Origin: Thermoplasmata archaeon
GTDB taxonomy: Archaea > Thermoplasmatota > Thermoplasmata > UBA10834
Direction of reading: 5' to 3'
Assembly: GCA_020696365.1 (NCBI GenBank)
Contig: JAEHCM010000001.1
Location: forward strand, 354,894-418,893
DNA length: 64,000 nt
The notes under the pieces are model-generated. The model was not told the DNA's origin. It saw only the letters and a list, made by a program, of their open reading frames with translations, and searched no databases. Positions within the stretch are counted from its first letter, which is position 1. Every line of letters begins with the position of its first letter. Below, one piece after another: positions 9,228-17,035 of this stretch. The translations under genes and the position numbers were made by a program.

Positions 9228-10211
9228 ATGTCCTCAACCGTTCGACGCCGTTCGATCGCCGTCGCGTTGCCCTTTCTATTACTGATGTTCATGCCTTCTG
9301 TCGTCGACGCTCTCGAACGCTCGAGCGGGGATTACTGGACATATGCGGTCGTTTTTTCTGTCGCTGATGTCCCGGTCTCAGGGACTCTCACCTACACGTT
9401 CATCGGCGAGGAAGTGCTGGAGGCGAATGGGACCTATCACGATGTCAGCGTCATGAAGGTCAGCGGCGAATTCTCAGGCATCGCGTCTGGCCCTTCGTAC
9501 GACACCTTCCTGACTGGACTCTTCGACGGATATCGATACGAAGCTTTGAGAGGTATGGGCGTCGCGGGCGAGGAAACGGCTCTCCTTGTCAATGTCTCGA
9601 ACGGGTTCGACGAGTTCCAGCTGGCGTCGTTCATGGAGATCCGCGAGTCGGTCGTGTACAGCGAGCCGTTGTTGTCAGGTTTTGACCCGGTGAACCCCGA
9701 TCTCAACCTTGAGTGGAACGAGACTGTCGAGGCGTTCAGCACGAACGCCTACAGCGATGATTCTACAGAGGAGAGCGACGAGTCAACTACCATGACGACA
9801 TTCAATGTCTCCGTGGCCCCATCGGATGAATTGCTCGAGACAGACGCAGGGTCGTTCTACTCTCGGCGGATATCCATCACCGATGGTTCGGAACTGGATG
9901 TCATGTGGTACTCGGAGGAGACCGGAGGCTTCGTCAGAATGGAGTCCTACGACTCTGCGGATGACGACCCGGTGTTCGTCGCGGAGCTCGTGAGCTACGA
10001 GTATGATCGCACTGGTGACGGCGCGTTACTGGTGCTGGCCGCAACGTGCGTCGCGTTGTCGTTCGCCGTCCTCGTAGTGGCGCTTGTCCTGGCGATAAGA
10101 CGTGGGAGGGAGCGGACCCCCGCAGATGTCGCCGAGAACCACAGCGCGGCGTCCTCCGAAGCCATCGAGTCGGATGAGAATACTAGCCCGCCTGGTAGCG
10201 GTGCAGGATGA
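9228..10211 (+). CDS. Secreted, C-terminally membrane-anchored protein of unknown function
   Basis: The 327-residue protein has an N-terminal signal peptide (arginines at 6-8, then VALPFLLLMFMPSVVDA), a roughly 230-residue acidic, Ser/Thr/Tyr-rich extracellular part with several N-x-S/T sites, and one C-terminal membrane helix (about 265-288). The helix is followed by RRGRER and a low-complexity cytoplasmic tail. The layout is that of a type I surface protein. I do not recognise the ectodomain. The gene at 15874 has the same architecture but no obvious sequence match. Confidence 0.75.
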   Translation: MSSTVRRRSIAVALPFLLLMFMPSVVDALERSSGDYWTYAVVFSVADVPVSGTLTYTFIGEEVLEANGTYHDVSVMKVSGEFSGIASGPSYDTFLTGLFDGYRYEALRGMGVAGEETALLVNVSNGFDEFQLASFMEIRESVVYSEPLLSGFDPVNPDLNLEWNETVEAFSTNAYSDDSTEESDESTTMTTFNVSVAPSDELLETDAGSFYSRRISITDGSELDVMWYSEETGGFVRMESYDSADDDPVFVAELVSYEYDRTGDGALLVLAATCVALSFAVLVVALVLAIRRGRERTPADVAENHSAASSEAIESDENTSPPGSGAG

Positions 10212-10230
10212 CGAAGGGAGCAGGGTTCGA

Positions 10231-10722
10231 GTGACAAGGGAATCGAGAAGGGTGTCGGAATCGAAGACCGTCGTAGCGAGAGTGATGATGCCGCAGGACG
10301 CGAACATCGCCGGTAATGTGTTCGGTGGCACCATCCTGAAGCTGGTCGACGAGATATGCTATGTCGTTGCGACCAAACACGCCCGGACCAACATAGTGAC
10401 GGCCTCGGTCGACAGCATGAGGTTCTTGTCACCAGTGCATGTCGGGGACCTGCTCACGCTGAAAGCCGATGTGAACGCCGTATGGCACACGTCTATGGAG
10501 ATCGGTGTGCGCATCGAGGCCGAGGATCCCAGGACGGTCGAGGTTCGCCACACTGGCTCCTCCTATATTACGATGGTCGCCTTGGACTCGGCCGGAAAGC
10601 CGTGCGAAATTCCGGAGCTGGTGCTCGAGACGCCGGAAGATGAAAGGCGAAACCAAGAGGCACGCAGAAGACGCGCGAGGAGACTGGAGGAGAGGGCGAT
10701 GGACCGGTCCCTTTCTTCATGA
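10231..10722 (+). CDS. Hotdog-fold acyl-CoA thioesterase (YciA/ACOT family)
   Basis: The 163-residue protein matches the hexameric acyl-CoA thioesterase family: MMPQDANIAGNVFGG, then LVDEICYVVA. The conserved N-x-x-G-x-x-FGG loop and the D/E on the hotdog helix are in place. It hydrolyses acyl-CoA to free acid and CoA; chain length cannot be told. The tail is rich in Arg and Glu (RRNQEARRRRARRLEER), longer and more charged than usual. The frame is open upstream into the previous gene; I chose GTG at 10231, with GGGAG about ten bases before it. GTG at 10252 is also possible. Confidence 0.8.
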   Translation: MTRESRRVSESKTVVARVMMPQDANIAGNVFGGTILKLVDEICYVVATKHARTNIVTASVDSMRFLSPVHVGDLLTLKADVNAVWHTSMEIGVRIEAEDPRTVEVRHTGSSYITMVALDSAGKPCEIPELVLETPEDERRNQEARRRRARRLEERAMDRSLSS

Positions 10723-10825
10723 GAACGATCCCGAGGACGGCCTGCGAAGGATTTATCAACCCTTCCAGGCGGGCATGGCAGCGTTTTTGTAGGAGCATCA
10801 GGTTCTCCGGACAACGGGGGATAAG

Positions 10826-12283
10826 TTGGCTAGAGCTGTATTCGATCCATTGACGAGTGAGCAGGAAGATCATGTGCACCAGACCTCAATCCGTATACTG
10901 AACGAGGTCGGCATCAAAGTCACCAGCAAGTCTGTGCTGGCCTTGCTGAAGGAGCACGGAGCGACCGTGGACGAGAAGAGCGAGCTGGCCAAGATCCCGG
11001 AATCACTTGTTGATGAGGCCCTGTCGAAGGCTCCGAAGGAGTTTCTGATGTGCGGCAGGGACCCGAAGCATGACCTCAGGCTTCCAGCATCACACCCGCA
11101 GGCGGTGAACGATGGCCAGCCGACGGATGTCTGGGACATCGACTCCCAGAGCAAGAGGAAGTCGACGATCAGAGACCTCATGGATCTGACCATCGTGTGC
11201 GATGCGATGCCGGAGGTGGAGCTCTATTGGCCCGAGGTCGTCGCGACCGACCTCCCGCCGGAAGTCTCGAACTGCCACGAGTATGTCGCCTCTCTGTTCT
11301 TCACCGGCAAGCACGTCCAGCATGGGTCAGGAACGGCAAAGGACACGAACCTGCTCATAGATGTTGCCGCGGCCATCGTGGGGTCGAGGAAAGACCTGGC
11401 CCGAAGGACGATCGTGTCGATAACCCACACGCCGTTGACGCCTCTTCGGTACGAAGCGGGCGACATAGATGCCGTTGTGGAGTTCGCCAAGGTGGGTCTT
11501 CCTGTGGTACATCTCTCGATGGCGATCTCTGGGTCCGTCTCGCCGGTATCCCTGGCAGGGACCGTCACACTCGTCAACGCCGAGAATCTGGCTGGAATCG
11601 TAATATCCGAGCTCGCCGCCCCAGGGGCTCCGGTGTTGTACAGCTCGGAGTCAGGCCCGATGGATATGAGGACAGGCGTATTCCTATCGGGTTCCACGGA
11701 GGGATCGCTGATAAACGCAGCCGGCTGCCAGATGGCGAGAAGGTATGATCTGCCGTCGCAGGTTGGCGGCATCGCCGCCTCCGGGTGCATGCCTGGCTTC
11801 GAGATTGGTTATCAGAAGGCAATAAGCGGACTGCTGCCCGCGATGGCCGGCGCGGACCAAGTCGTCGGCGTGGGCGGGTTCGAACGATCAGGATGCGAGT
11901 CTGTGGAACAGGTCGTTATGGACTGCGAGATGTGGCGGAACGTGCTCAGGGCATGGAGGGGAGTGGACGTCAACGAGGCCACCATGGCTTTCGATGCCAT
12001 AGCGCGGGTCGGCCCGGGCGGGTACTTCATGAAAGACCCTCACACTTTGAAACACTTCAGAAACGAAAACACACTGCCGAAGATCGCGATGATGCCTCCT
12101 GTGGCTGGAAGCACGGAGGAGCCTATGCGGCTGGCAGCAAGGGAGGAGGCGAAGCGTCTCATATCCGAGCACAGGTGCGCTCCAGTCGAGGACAGCGCGA
12201 AGAAGGAGATCCTGTCGCTCCTATCCAATTACGACAAGGAGATGATTGGATCCGTCGTATCGACGGACTACCTCAACAGATAG
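10826..12283 (+). CDS. MttB-family (trimethylamine/betaine:corrinoid) methyltransferase, non-pyrrolysine type
   Basis: The 485-residue TIM-barrel protein belongs to the MttB superfamily (SIRILNEVGIKV near the start, GSGTAKD, a Gly-rich C-terminal half). True trimethylamine methyltransferases contain an in-frame amber codon read as pyrrolysine. This frame has none, so it belongs with the non-Pyl members, of which characterised ones demethylate glycine betaine or related quaternary amines and pass the methyl to a corrinoid protein. No corrinoid protein gene is adjacent. The TTG start at 10826 follows GGGGGATAAG. Confidence 0.85.
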   Translation: MARAVFDPLTSEQEDHVHQTSIRILNEVGIKVTSKSVLALLKEHGATVDEKSELAKIPESLVDEALSKAPKEFLMCGRDPKHDLRLPASHPQAVNDGQPTDVWDIDSQSKRKSTIRDLMDLTIVCDAMPEVELYWPEVVATDLPPEVSNCHEYVASLFFTGKHVQHGSGTAKDTNLLIDVAAAIVGSRKDLARRTIVSITHTPLTPLRYEAGDIDAVVEFAKVGLPVVHLSMAISGSVSPVSLAGTVTLVNAENLAGIVISELAAPGAPVLYSSESGPMDMRTGVFLSGSTEGSLINAAGCQMARRYDLPSQVGGIAASGCMPGFEIGYQKAISGLLPAMAGADQVVGVGGFERSGCESVEQVVMDCEMWRNVLRAWRGVDVNEATMAFDAIARVGPGGYFMKDPHTLKHFRNENTLPKIAMMPPVAGSTEEPMRLAAREEAKRLISEHRCAPVEDSAKKEILSLLSNYDKEMIGSVVSTDYLNR

Positions 12284-12371
12284 AACCGTCTGCCGCACCG
12301 TCCTGTCAGCGACTCGTTCCCATGGTTGGCCAGGCTCAATGCTTAAGAGGGACGTATGGCTTTACATAAGT

Positions 12372-13508
12372 ATGCCTGAGTCGGTCGGTTTCGGGAACGG
12401 GAAGGCGTATTCTCGCTCATTGGTGAAGGCTGCTCGAGCTGCGATGAAAAATGTTCTCGCGATCAAGCGCAACGATCATTTCCTGATCATCTCCAACCCG
12501 AACCCTGGCACACGCGATGTCGCGATGGCTCTGTTTGATGCGGCCTTGGAATCGAAGGCTATACCCGTTCTAGCGTTCCAGAAGGAGAAAGGCCAGTTCG
12601 ACTACACTGAGGAAGAGGTGATGAAGGCCCTCTCGGCGGAGCCCCAGGTGACCGTGTCGATAAGCAAGGACCGCATGGGTATGGACCGGCACGGACTCAA
12701 ACACGGATACAAGGGGAAGAAGAGGCGCTACGACGGCCTGTTCGATATGCTCTATGGCGAAGGTCGGATGCGAGCCTTCTGGTCCCCCGGGATTACTCCT
12801 GACAGCTTCGCCAGGGCGGTTCCGATAGACTACAGCGTGCTCAGGGCCGATTGCAGACGTGTCGTTCAGGCGCTCAGCAACTCCTACACCATCCGGGTGA
12901 CCGCGCCGTCCGGCACGGACATAACGGTCGGCGTAAGGGGTAGGCTGCCAAAGGCCGACGACGGCGACTTCAGAAAACTCGGGAGCGCTGGAAACATACC
13001 CTCCGGTGAGGTGTACATATCCCCCGCGCTCGGATTGACCAACGGGACGATAGCGTTCGATGGTTCGATCGCCCTCAACGACGGAGAGATAGTGATCCGT
13101 CGGCCGATCATGGTCGATGTCGAGGACGGGTTCGCCAAGAGGATCAGTGGTTCATCCGAGGCAGACCTTCTCAGGAAATCCATACGACTGGGCGAGCGCA
13201 ACACGAGGAAGATGGCGGCCAAGGGAGAGCTCAAAGCCTCAGAGGCGCGGAAGTATGAGAGGAACTCGAGTGCGATAGGAGAGCTCGGGATCGGCCTCAA
13301 CAGGAAGGCCCGGATAGTCGCCAACATGCTCGAGGACGAGAAGGTGTACGGAACATGCCATTTCGCTGTCGGCAGCAACTACGATGGCGACGCCGACGCG
13401 CTGATCCATCTGGACGGTCTCGTCAAGTCACCGACGATCACAGTCGTTGGAAAGGACCCTGCGAAGGAGAAGCTGCTGATGGTCGACGGCAAGCTGGTCT
13501 GGGACTAG
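12372..13508 (+). CDS. Aminopeptidase M29 (thermophilic aminopeptidase T)-like protein
   Basis: The 378-residue protein resembles M29 metallopeptidases and related proteins: a short alpha/beta N-terminal domain (RNDHFLIISNPNPGTRDVA), then GNIPSGEVYISP, which matches the N-(I/M)-P-x-GEV metal-site segment. HFAVGSNYDGD follows near the end. The start is uncertain. ATG at 12372 fits a TATA-like GCTTAAG about 28 bases before it (leaderless); ATG at 12339 is also in frame. It precedes the ubiquitin-like operon by 37 bases, but the E1 gene appears to have its own promoter, so a functional link is unproven. Confidence 0.7.
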   Translation: MPESVGFGNGKAYSRSLVKAARAAMKNVLAIKRNDHFLIISNPNPGTRDVAMALFDAALESKAIPVLAFQKEKGQFDYTEEEVMKALSAEPQVTVSISKDRMGMDRHGLKHGYKGKKRRYDGLFDMLYGEGRMRAFWSPGITPDSFARAVPIDYSVLRADCRRVVQALSNSYTIRVTAPSGTDITVGVRGRLPKADDGDFRKLGSAGNIPSGEVYISPALGLTNGTIAFDGSIALNDGEIVIRRPIMVDVEDGFAKRISGSSEADLLRKSIRLGERNTRKMAAKGELKASEARKYERNSSAIGELGIGLNRKARIVANMLEDEKVYGTCHFAVGSNYDGDADALIHLDGLVKSPTITVVGKDPAKEKLLMVDGKLVWD

Positions 13509-13514
13509 CTGAAG

Positions 13515-13522
13515 GTATTTGT
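13515..13522 (+). promoter_or_regulatory. TATA-like element before the E1 gene
   Basis: GTATTTGT is centred about 27 bases before ATG 13546, in the gap after the M29-like gene. It suggests the ubiquitin-like operon starts with its own leaderless message. Confidence 0.35.
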
Positions 13523-13545
13523 GCCCCTTCGTTCGTTCCCCTCCC

Positions 13546-14334
13546 ATGGAGGGAGTCATCCGCCCCGGCACCATGGACGAGGATAGGTTCGACAGATCTC
13601 GAAGAATCGAATGGCTGGACGTGGACGCGGTATTCAGGACGAGAGTGCTCATGGTTGGAGCCGGAGCCCTCGGGAACGAGGTGGGAAAGAACCTTGCACT
13701 GTCCGGGTTTCGAAAGGTGACGATAGTGGATATGGATCGCGTGGTGGGGTCGAACCTCAACCGATGCCTGTTCTTCAACATGGATGATTCGGAGGGCCGG
13801 AGGTTCAAGGCGGAAGCGCTCGCAAGGGGCATGGAGCTCATCGGAGAAGGGCTCGAGGCAGAGGTTGTCACGGAGCCGGTGGAGCGCGCCCCACCCGACA
13901 TCTTCACGCGACATGATATCATCCTCGGGTGTCTGGATAACATAGTTGCGAGGATGCACGTGAACTCTCACTCGTATCACGCGAACAGACCGTACATAGA
14001 TGGCGGAATGGACGGTTTCTCAGGGAAGGTGGCGATCGTGCGTCCTCCTGAGGGCCCGTGTCTTCAGTGTGGAATGAACAGCTCGCATGCGCGCGTCGCA
14101 GGGATCCGGTTCAGTTGCACAGGTGCGGATGTGGTGTTCCACGAACCAAGGTTGGCCGCCGAGATCACGACGACGAGCGTGATCTCCGCAGTCATGGTCC
14201 GCGAGGCGTTGAAGTTCGCATCCGGCCGGGAAGATCTGTTGCTTTCGAACGCGTTCTACTACGATGGAAGATGCAACGTCTCAGAGGAGCTCGAGATATC
14301 CTTCGATCCTTCATGCCCCGTCCACGCCAGGTGA
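13546..14334 (+). CDS. E1-like ubiquitin/UBL-activating enzyme (ThiF/MoeB/UbaA fold)
   Basis: The 262-residue protein is a single adenylation domain. It shows the nucleotide loop GAGALG (38-43), the acidic end of strand 2 (IVDMD, about 60-64), the ATP-contacting Asn and Arg of SNLNR (69-73), a Lys near 88, Asp131 in CLDN, CxxC (Cys172, Cys175) and CxxH (Cys257, His260) as likely zinc ligands. Cys191 in the FSCTGAD crossover loop sits where E1s carry the thioester cysteine. It should adenylate the C-terminal Gly of the modifier encoded next and pass it to the E2. It lacks the second adenylation domain and ubiquitin-fold domain of eukaryotic E1s. ATG 13546 is preferred (leaderless spacing); ATG 13573 and TTG 13519 are alternatives. 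Confidence 0.9.
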   Translation: MEGVIRPGTMDEDRFDRSRRIEWLDVDAVFRTRVLMVGAGALGNEVGKNLALSGFRKVTIVDMDRVVGSNLNRCLFFNMDDSEGRRFKAEALARGMELIGEGLEAEVVTEPVERAPPDIFTRHDIILGCLDNIVARMHVNSHSYHANRPYIDGGMDGFSGKVAIVRPPEGPCLQCGMNSSHARVAGIRFSCTGADVVFHEPRLAAEITTTSVISAVMVREALKFASGREDLLLSNAFYYDGRCNVSEELEISFDPSCPVHAR

Positions 14335-14354
14335 GCGACTACACGTAGGCGAAA

Positions 14355-14362
14355 GGGTTAAG
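14355..14362 (+). promoter_or_regulatory. Possible internal promoter before the modifier gene
   Basis: GGGTTAAG, preceded by GAAA, lies about 36 bases before the proposed CTG start. It resembles the TTAAT-type boxes of this window and could give the modifier and downstream genes extra expression over the E1. Confidence 0.3.
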
Positions 14363-14394
14363 GTCGTCGCAGCAGTCCAGATACTGGTGGTTTT

Positions 14395-14634
14395 CTGCCT
14401 TATCGAATCAAGGTCAAGAACGCCGAGACAGGTGCTACGGTAGAGATGGAATTGGATCACGAGAACACGGTCGACGAGATAATCGAGAGCGCGGCCACCT
14501 TCTGGAGCAAGGATATGGGTGCCTACGTGGTCCGTAAAGGGAAGAAGGTGCTCAGAGGCAGCACCGCTCTGAGGGATGCAGGAGTCAGGGAAGACGACAC
14601 GCTGGAGCTCATACCCGATCCCGAGGGCGGATAG
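14395..14634 (+). CDS. Ubiquitin-like modifier ending in Gly-Gly
   Basis: The 79-residue beta-grasp protein begins PYRIKVKNAETGATVEMEL (strands 1-2), then a helix (TVDEIIESAATFW), strands around YVVRKGKKVLRG, and DDTLELIPDPEGG at the C-terminus. The final Gly-Gly is immediately followed by the stop, so no processing is needed. A hand alignment to ubiquitin pairs G49-K50 with ubiquitin G47-K48, and V64 to L72 with I61 to L69; Lys63 is not conserved. No ATG, GTG or TTG precedes strand 1 before the stop at 14359. The best start is CTG 14395 with GGTG five bases upstream. ATG 14446 would delete strand 1 and half of strand 2. E2 begins five bases after the stop. Confidence 0.88.
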   Translation: MPYRIKVKNAETGATVEMELDHENTVDEIIESAATFWSKDMGAYVVRKGKKVLRGSTALRDAGVREDDTLELIPDPEGG

Positions 14635-14639
14635 TCAAG

Positions 14640-15167
14640 ATGGCCCTTCCAAAGGATGTTCTGCGAATAAGGCTGAAGAACGAGGTCGAGATATGTCAGC
14701 GGGAGCTGAGACACCATATGTCTGTGTCTGACTCATCGCTTTCGTCATTCCCGATACTCATCAACGTGACGTTCCTGCGTGTACCCGGTCCGTCTTGGGA
14801 GGACGGGAAGGTGATCCATCGGTTCGTCCATCGGATGGCGGTTCTGATCACCGATGAATACCCTGTGGAGAAGCCCATCGTCAAATGGCGCACGGCGATA
14901 TTCCATCCAAACATAATGCCTCCGGAGGACGGCGGTTACGTGTGCACGAAGCTCCTTGAGAACTGGGACTTCAGTTCGACGCTTCTCGCTTTCGTGAGAG
15001 GGGTCGAGTGGCTGCTCGTGAACCCGAACCCTAGCAATCCTTTCGGCAGCGACACATGCACAAGAGCGGCCGAATATTTCAACCGCAACGCGTACACCCC
15101 TCCCGCATCGGTCGACCAGTCCGATCGGCGCATCAGGATCATCGGTGAGATGAATGGCCAGGCCTAA
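14640..15167 (+). CDS. E2-like ubiquitin-conjugating enzyme (UBC fold)
   Basis: The 175-residue protein shows the E2 core clearly: the beta-meander YPVEKPIVKW, the HPN motif (His89-Pro90-Asn91), the catalytic cysteine in GYVCTKLL (Cys102), Trp109 in the following loop, and the helix and loop EWLLVNPNPSNPF, which corresponds to LL-x-x-PNP-x-x-P in eukaryotic E2s. HPN and Cys are 11 residues apart, slightly more than the usual eight. It should take the modifier from the E1 as a thioester and transfer it to lysines, with or without an E3. It begins five bases after the modifier gene and overlaps the JAMM gene by 14 bases. Confidence 0.93.
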   Translation: MALPKDVLRIRLKNEVEICQRELRHHMSVSDSSLSSFPILINVTFLRVPGPSWEDGKVIHRFVHRMAVLITDEYPVEKPIVKWRTAIFHPNIMPPEDGGYVCTKLLENWDFSSTLLAFVRGVEWLLVNPNPSNPFGSDTCTRAAEYFNRNAYTPPASVDQSDRRIRIIGEMNGQA

Positions 15168-15777
15168 GGTTGTCGGTGAAGTCAGGAGGGATGTCCCTGA
15201 ACGCGCTCCACCAGCGGGCCCTCGCCCGCATGACTGGCTCTCCGAGGAGTCGACGGGTTTGTATGATGAGATGTCAAAGTCCGGAGAGCCTTTCGACATT
15301 TACATCTCGACACTGGCAGAGAGTAGGATGCGGCACCAGGCAATCAAGGCCACTCCAGACCGCCTGGAAGTCATGGGACTGCTACTGGGCGAGGTTTGCA
15401 GATGGAGAGGAAAAGCGTACGCCGTGGTCATGAACGTCGGAACGACCGACTTGGAGAACACGCCGGCCAAGGTCAGATTCGACCCGGGCGCGTTGCCAGG
15501 ACTCTTCAAGGAACTCGATGGTGCGGGATTCGACTATATCATAGTCGGATGGTACCATTCCCATCCTGGACACACATGTTTCCTCTCCCGGACCGATCTG
15601 CGCACCCAGAGGACTATGTTCGACCAGCCTTTTCATTGTGCCCTGGTGATCGACCCCGTCAACAGGGAGATCAAAGCCTTCAAACTCTCGGAAGACGGAT
15701 ACACCGAAGTGCCGTTTGCGCTCGTCTCTGAAGGCGGGCCGAAGCTGAGACGGCTCAGGACCGGTATGCAAGGCTGA
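15154..15777 (+). CDS. Rpn11-like JAMM/MPN+ metalloprotease (deubiquitinase)
   Basis: The 207-residue protein has a complete JAMM zinc site: Glu72 in LEVMGLLLGE, His135 and His137 in WYHSHPG, Ser145 and Asp148 in FLSRTDLRTQ. The surrounding sequence is close to eukaryotic Rpn11 (EVMGL-LGE, VGWYHSHPG, LS--D--TQ), more so than to small bacterial RadC/Mec+ JAB proteins. About 45 residues of charged, proline-containing sequence precede the domain. It should cleave the bond after the modifier's Gly-Gly. It is the last gene of the E1-modifier-E2-JAMM operon and overlaps the E2 by 14 bases, implying translational coupling. Confidence 0.93.
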   Translation: MARPKVVGEVRRDVPERAPPAGPRPHDWLSEESTGLYDEMSKSGEPFDIYISTLAESRMRHQAIKATPDRLEVMGLLLGEVCRWRGKAYAVVMNVGTTDLENTPAKVRFDPGALPGLFKELDGAGFDYIIVGWYHSHPGHTCFLSRTDLRTQRTMFDQPFHCALVIDPVNREIKAFKLSEDGYTEVPFALVSEGGPKLRRLRTGMQG

Positions 15778-15873
15778 GGGCATTGTCCCTCCTCGCATGA
15801 CTGCCGATAGCATCGGCTCTACTGGAGAAACTATTTTCACCACGTGCGCCTTGGGGTTAACTGAGGGAGAACA

Positions 15874-17028
15874 GTGGCTGCTGCAGCCTCGAAGAGGATT
15901 CTCGCTGCGTCGCTTGGCCTCGCCATGCTGATCGCTTCGACCATGGTCTCCAGCGGTGCCGGCGCTGAGGAGTACGAGCTGTCTGTCAGCCTAGATGATG
16001 CCAAGATCAACCTGCACTCGGGGAATTTCAGCGTAGCTATCACTCGTGACTGGCCTAGGGTCATATTCAAGCATGAGCTCGACCCCTTCAGCCCGACATT
16101 CGAGGTGAGTTGCCCCAGGATGTACCTGTTCAACGACACAGACGGGGATGGCATATTCGACCTACCTGAGGCAGAGTTCACAGTCTTCCTTGATTCGAAC
16201 CACGTGAACTGGAACCTCTCGGCGTTCGAGCAGGACTACAGCAGTCAGTATGGCCAGTATGTCGTTGTCGGCATGAACGCCTTCGTCCACGCCTATGTCG
16301 TAGGCGAGAACGAGACCCTCGTGGTTTCCGATTGGGCGCAGCTATCGTTCTGGTTCTTCCTTGCTGAGGAGTCGGTGGTTTGCGAGTGCCCCGGTGGAAC
16401 CTACGTCATAGACGGCAAGACGCAGATGAGGATGAATTTCACATTGAGGCTGAACGACTACCTCGATGTTGATGGTGTCGTGCTCGAGCAGATGCTCCAG
16501 GGTGGTGGCTCGACGAATATGTTCCAGTTGGTGGAGGGTTTCCCAATCGGTGGCACCACCACGACGGGGATCTCCGCCCTGGTGGACGAAAGGGAGGTGG
16601 AGGCGGATTACGCCCATGAGTTCAGGGAGACATCGGACTTGGTGCAGAAGACCAGGTTCGCAAAGGAAGACGGTGTCGTCCAAGCCTTCTACTTCTGGGA
16701 GACCGAGGCGATGATGGACGGGGAGGCGTCCAATGCTGCCGCACTTGTCAACTCATCCTACTTCACAACGGGTGCAGGAATGATACTGCACTCCATACTT
16801 CCGATGGACAACCATACGACCATGGTGTCTCATGGCTCGACGATGGGGATCTATGAATCCGGATTCATCGGTAGTGTGAGTGACTGGATTCGAGAATATA
16901 TCATCGCCTTCGTCATCGTGTGTGGAGTTATTGTTGTGGTCTCTCTGACACTGGCCGCACGTAGACTGAGGCGAAAGGCGCCCCGCCTCGATGACAACCC
17001 GGGAGAGGACGAGTCGAAGGGCTCCTGA
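15874..17028 (+). CDS. Secreted, membrane-anchored protein of unknown function
   Basis: The 384-residue protein starts at GTG 15874. It has a signal peptide to about residue 31 (LGLAMLIASTMVSSGAGA), a long extracellular part with several N-x-S/T sites and a calcium-loop-like DTDGDGIFDLPEAEF (about 89-103), and one C-terminal helix (about 345-365) followed by RRLRRK and an acidic tail. I do not recognise the ectodomain. It begins 96 bases after the JAMM gene on the same strand; read-through is possible, but nothing in the sequence ties it to the modifier system. Confidence 0.75.
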   Translation: MAAAASKRILAASLGLAMLIASTMVSSGAGAEEYELSVSLDDAKINLHSGNFSVAITRDWPRVIFKHELDPFSPTFEVSCPRMYLFNDTDGDGIFDLPEAEFTVFLDSNHVNWNLSAFEQDYSSQYGQYVVVGMNAFVHAYVVGENETLVVSDWAQLSFWFFLAEESVVCECPGGTYVIDGKTQMRMNFTLRLNDYLDVDGVVLEQMLQGGGSTNMFQLVEGFPIGGTTTTGISALVDEREVEADYAHEFRETSDLVQKTRFAKEDGVVQAFYFWETEAMMDGEASNAAALVNSSYFTTGAGMILHSILPMDNHTTMVSHGSTMGIYESGFIGSVSDWIREYIIAFVIVCGVIVVVSLTLAARRLRRKAPRLDDNPGEDESKGS

Positions 17029-17035
17029 CCGCTTC

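Noticed and set aside
13546..15777. The operon as a thiamine or molybdenum cofactor sulfur-carrier set (ThiS/MoaD with ThiF/MoeB)
   Set aside because: A true E2 fold with HPN and catalytic Cys and a JAMM protease follow the modifier; no thi or moa biosynthesis gene is adjacent.
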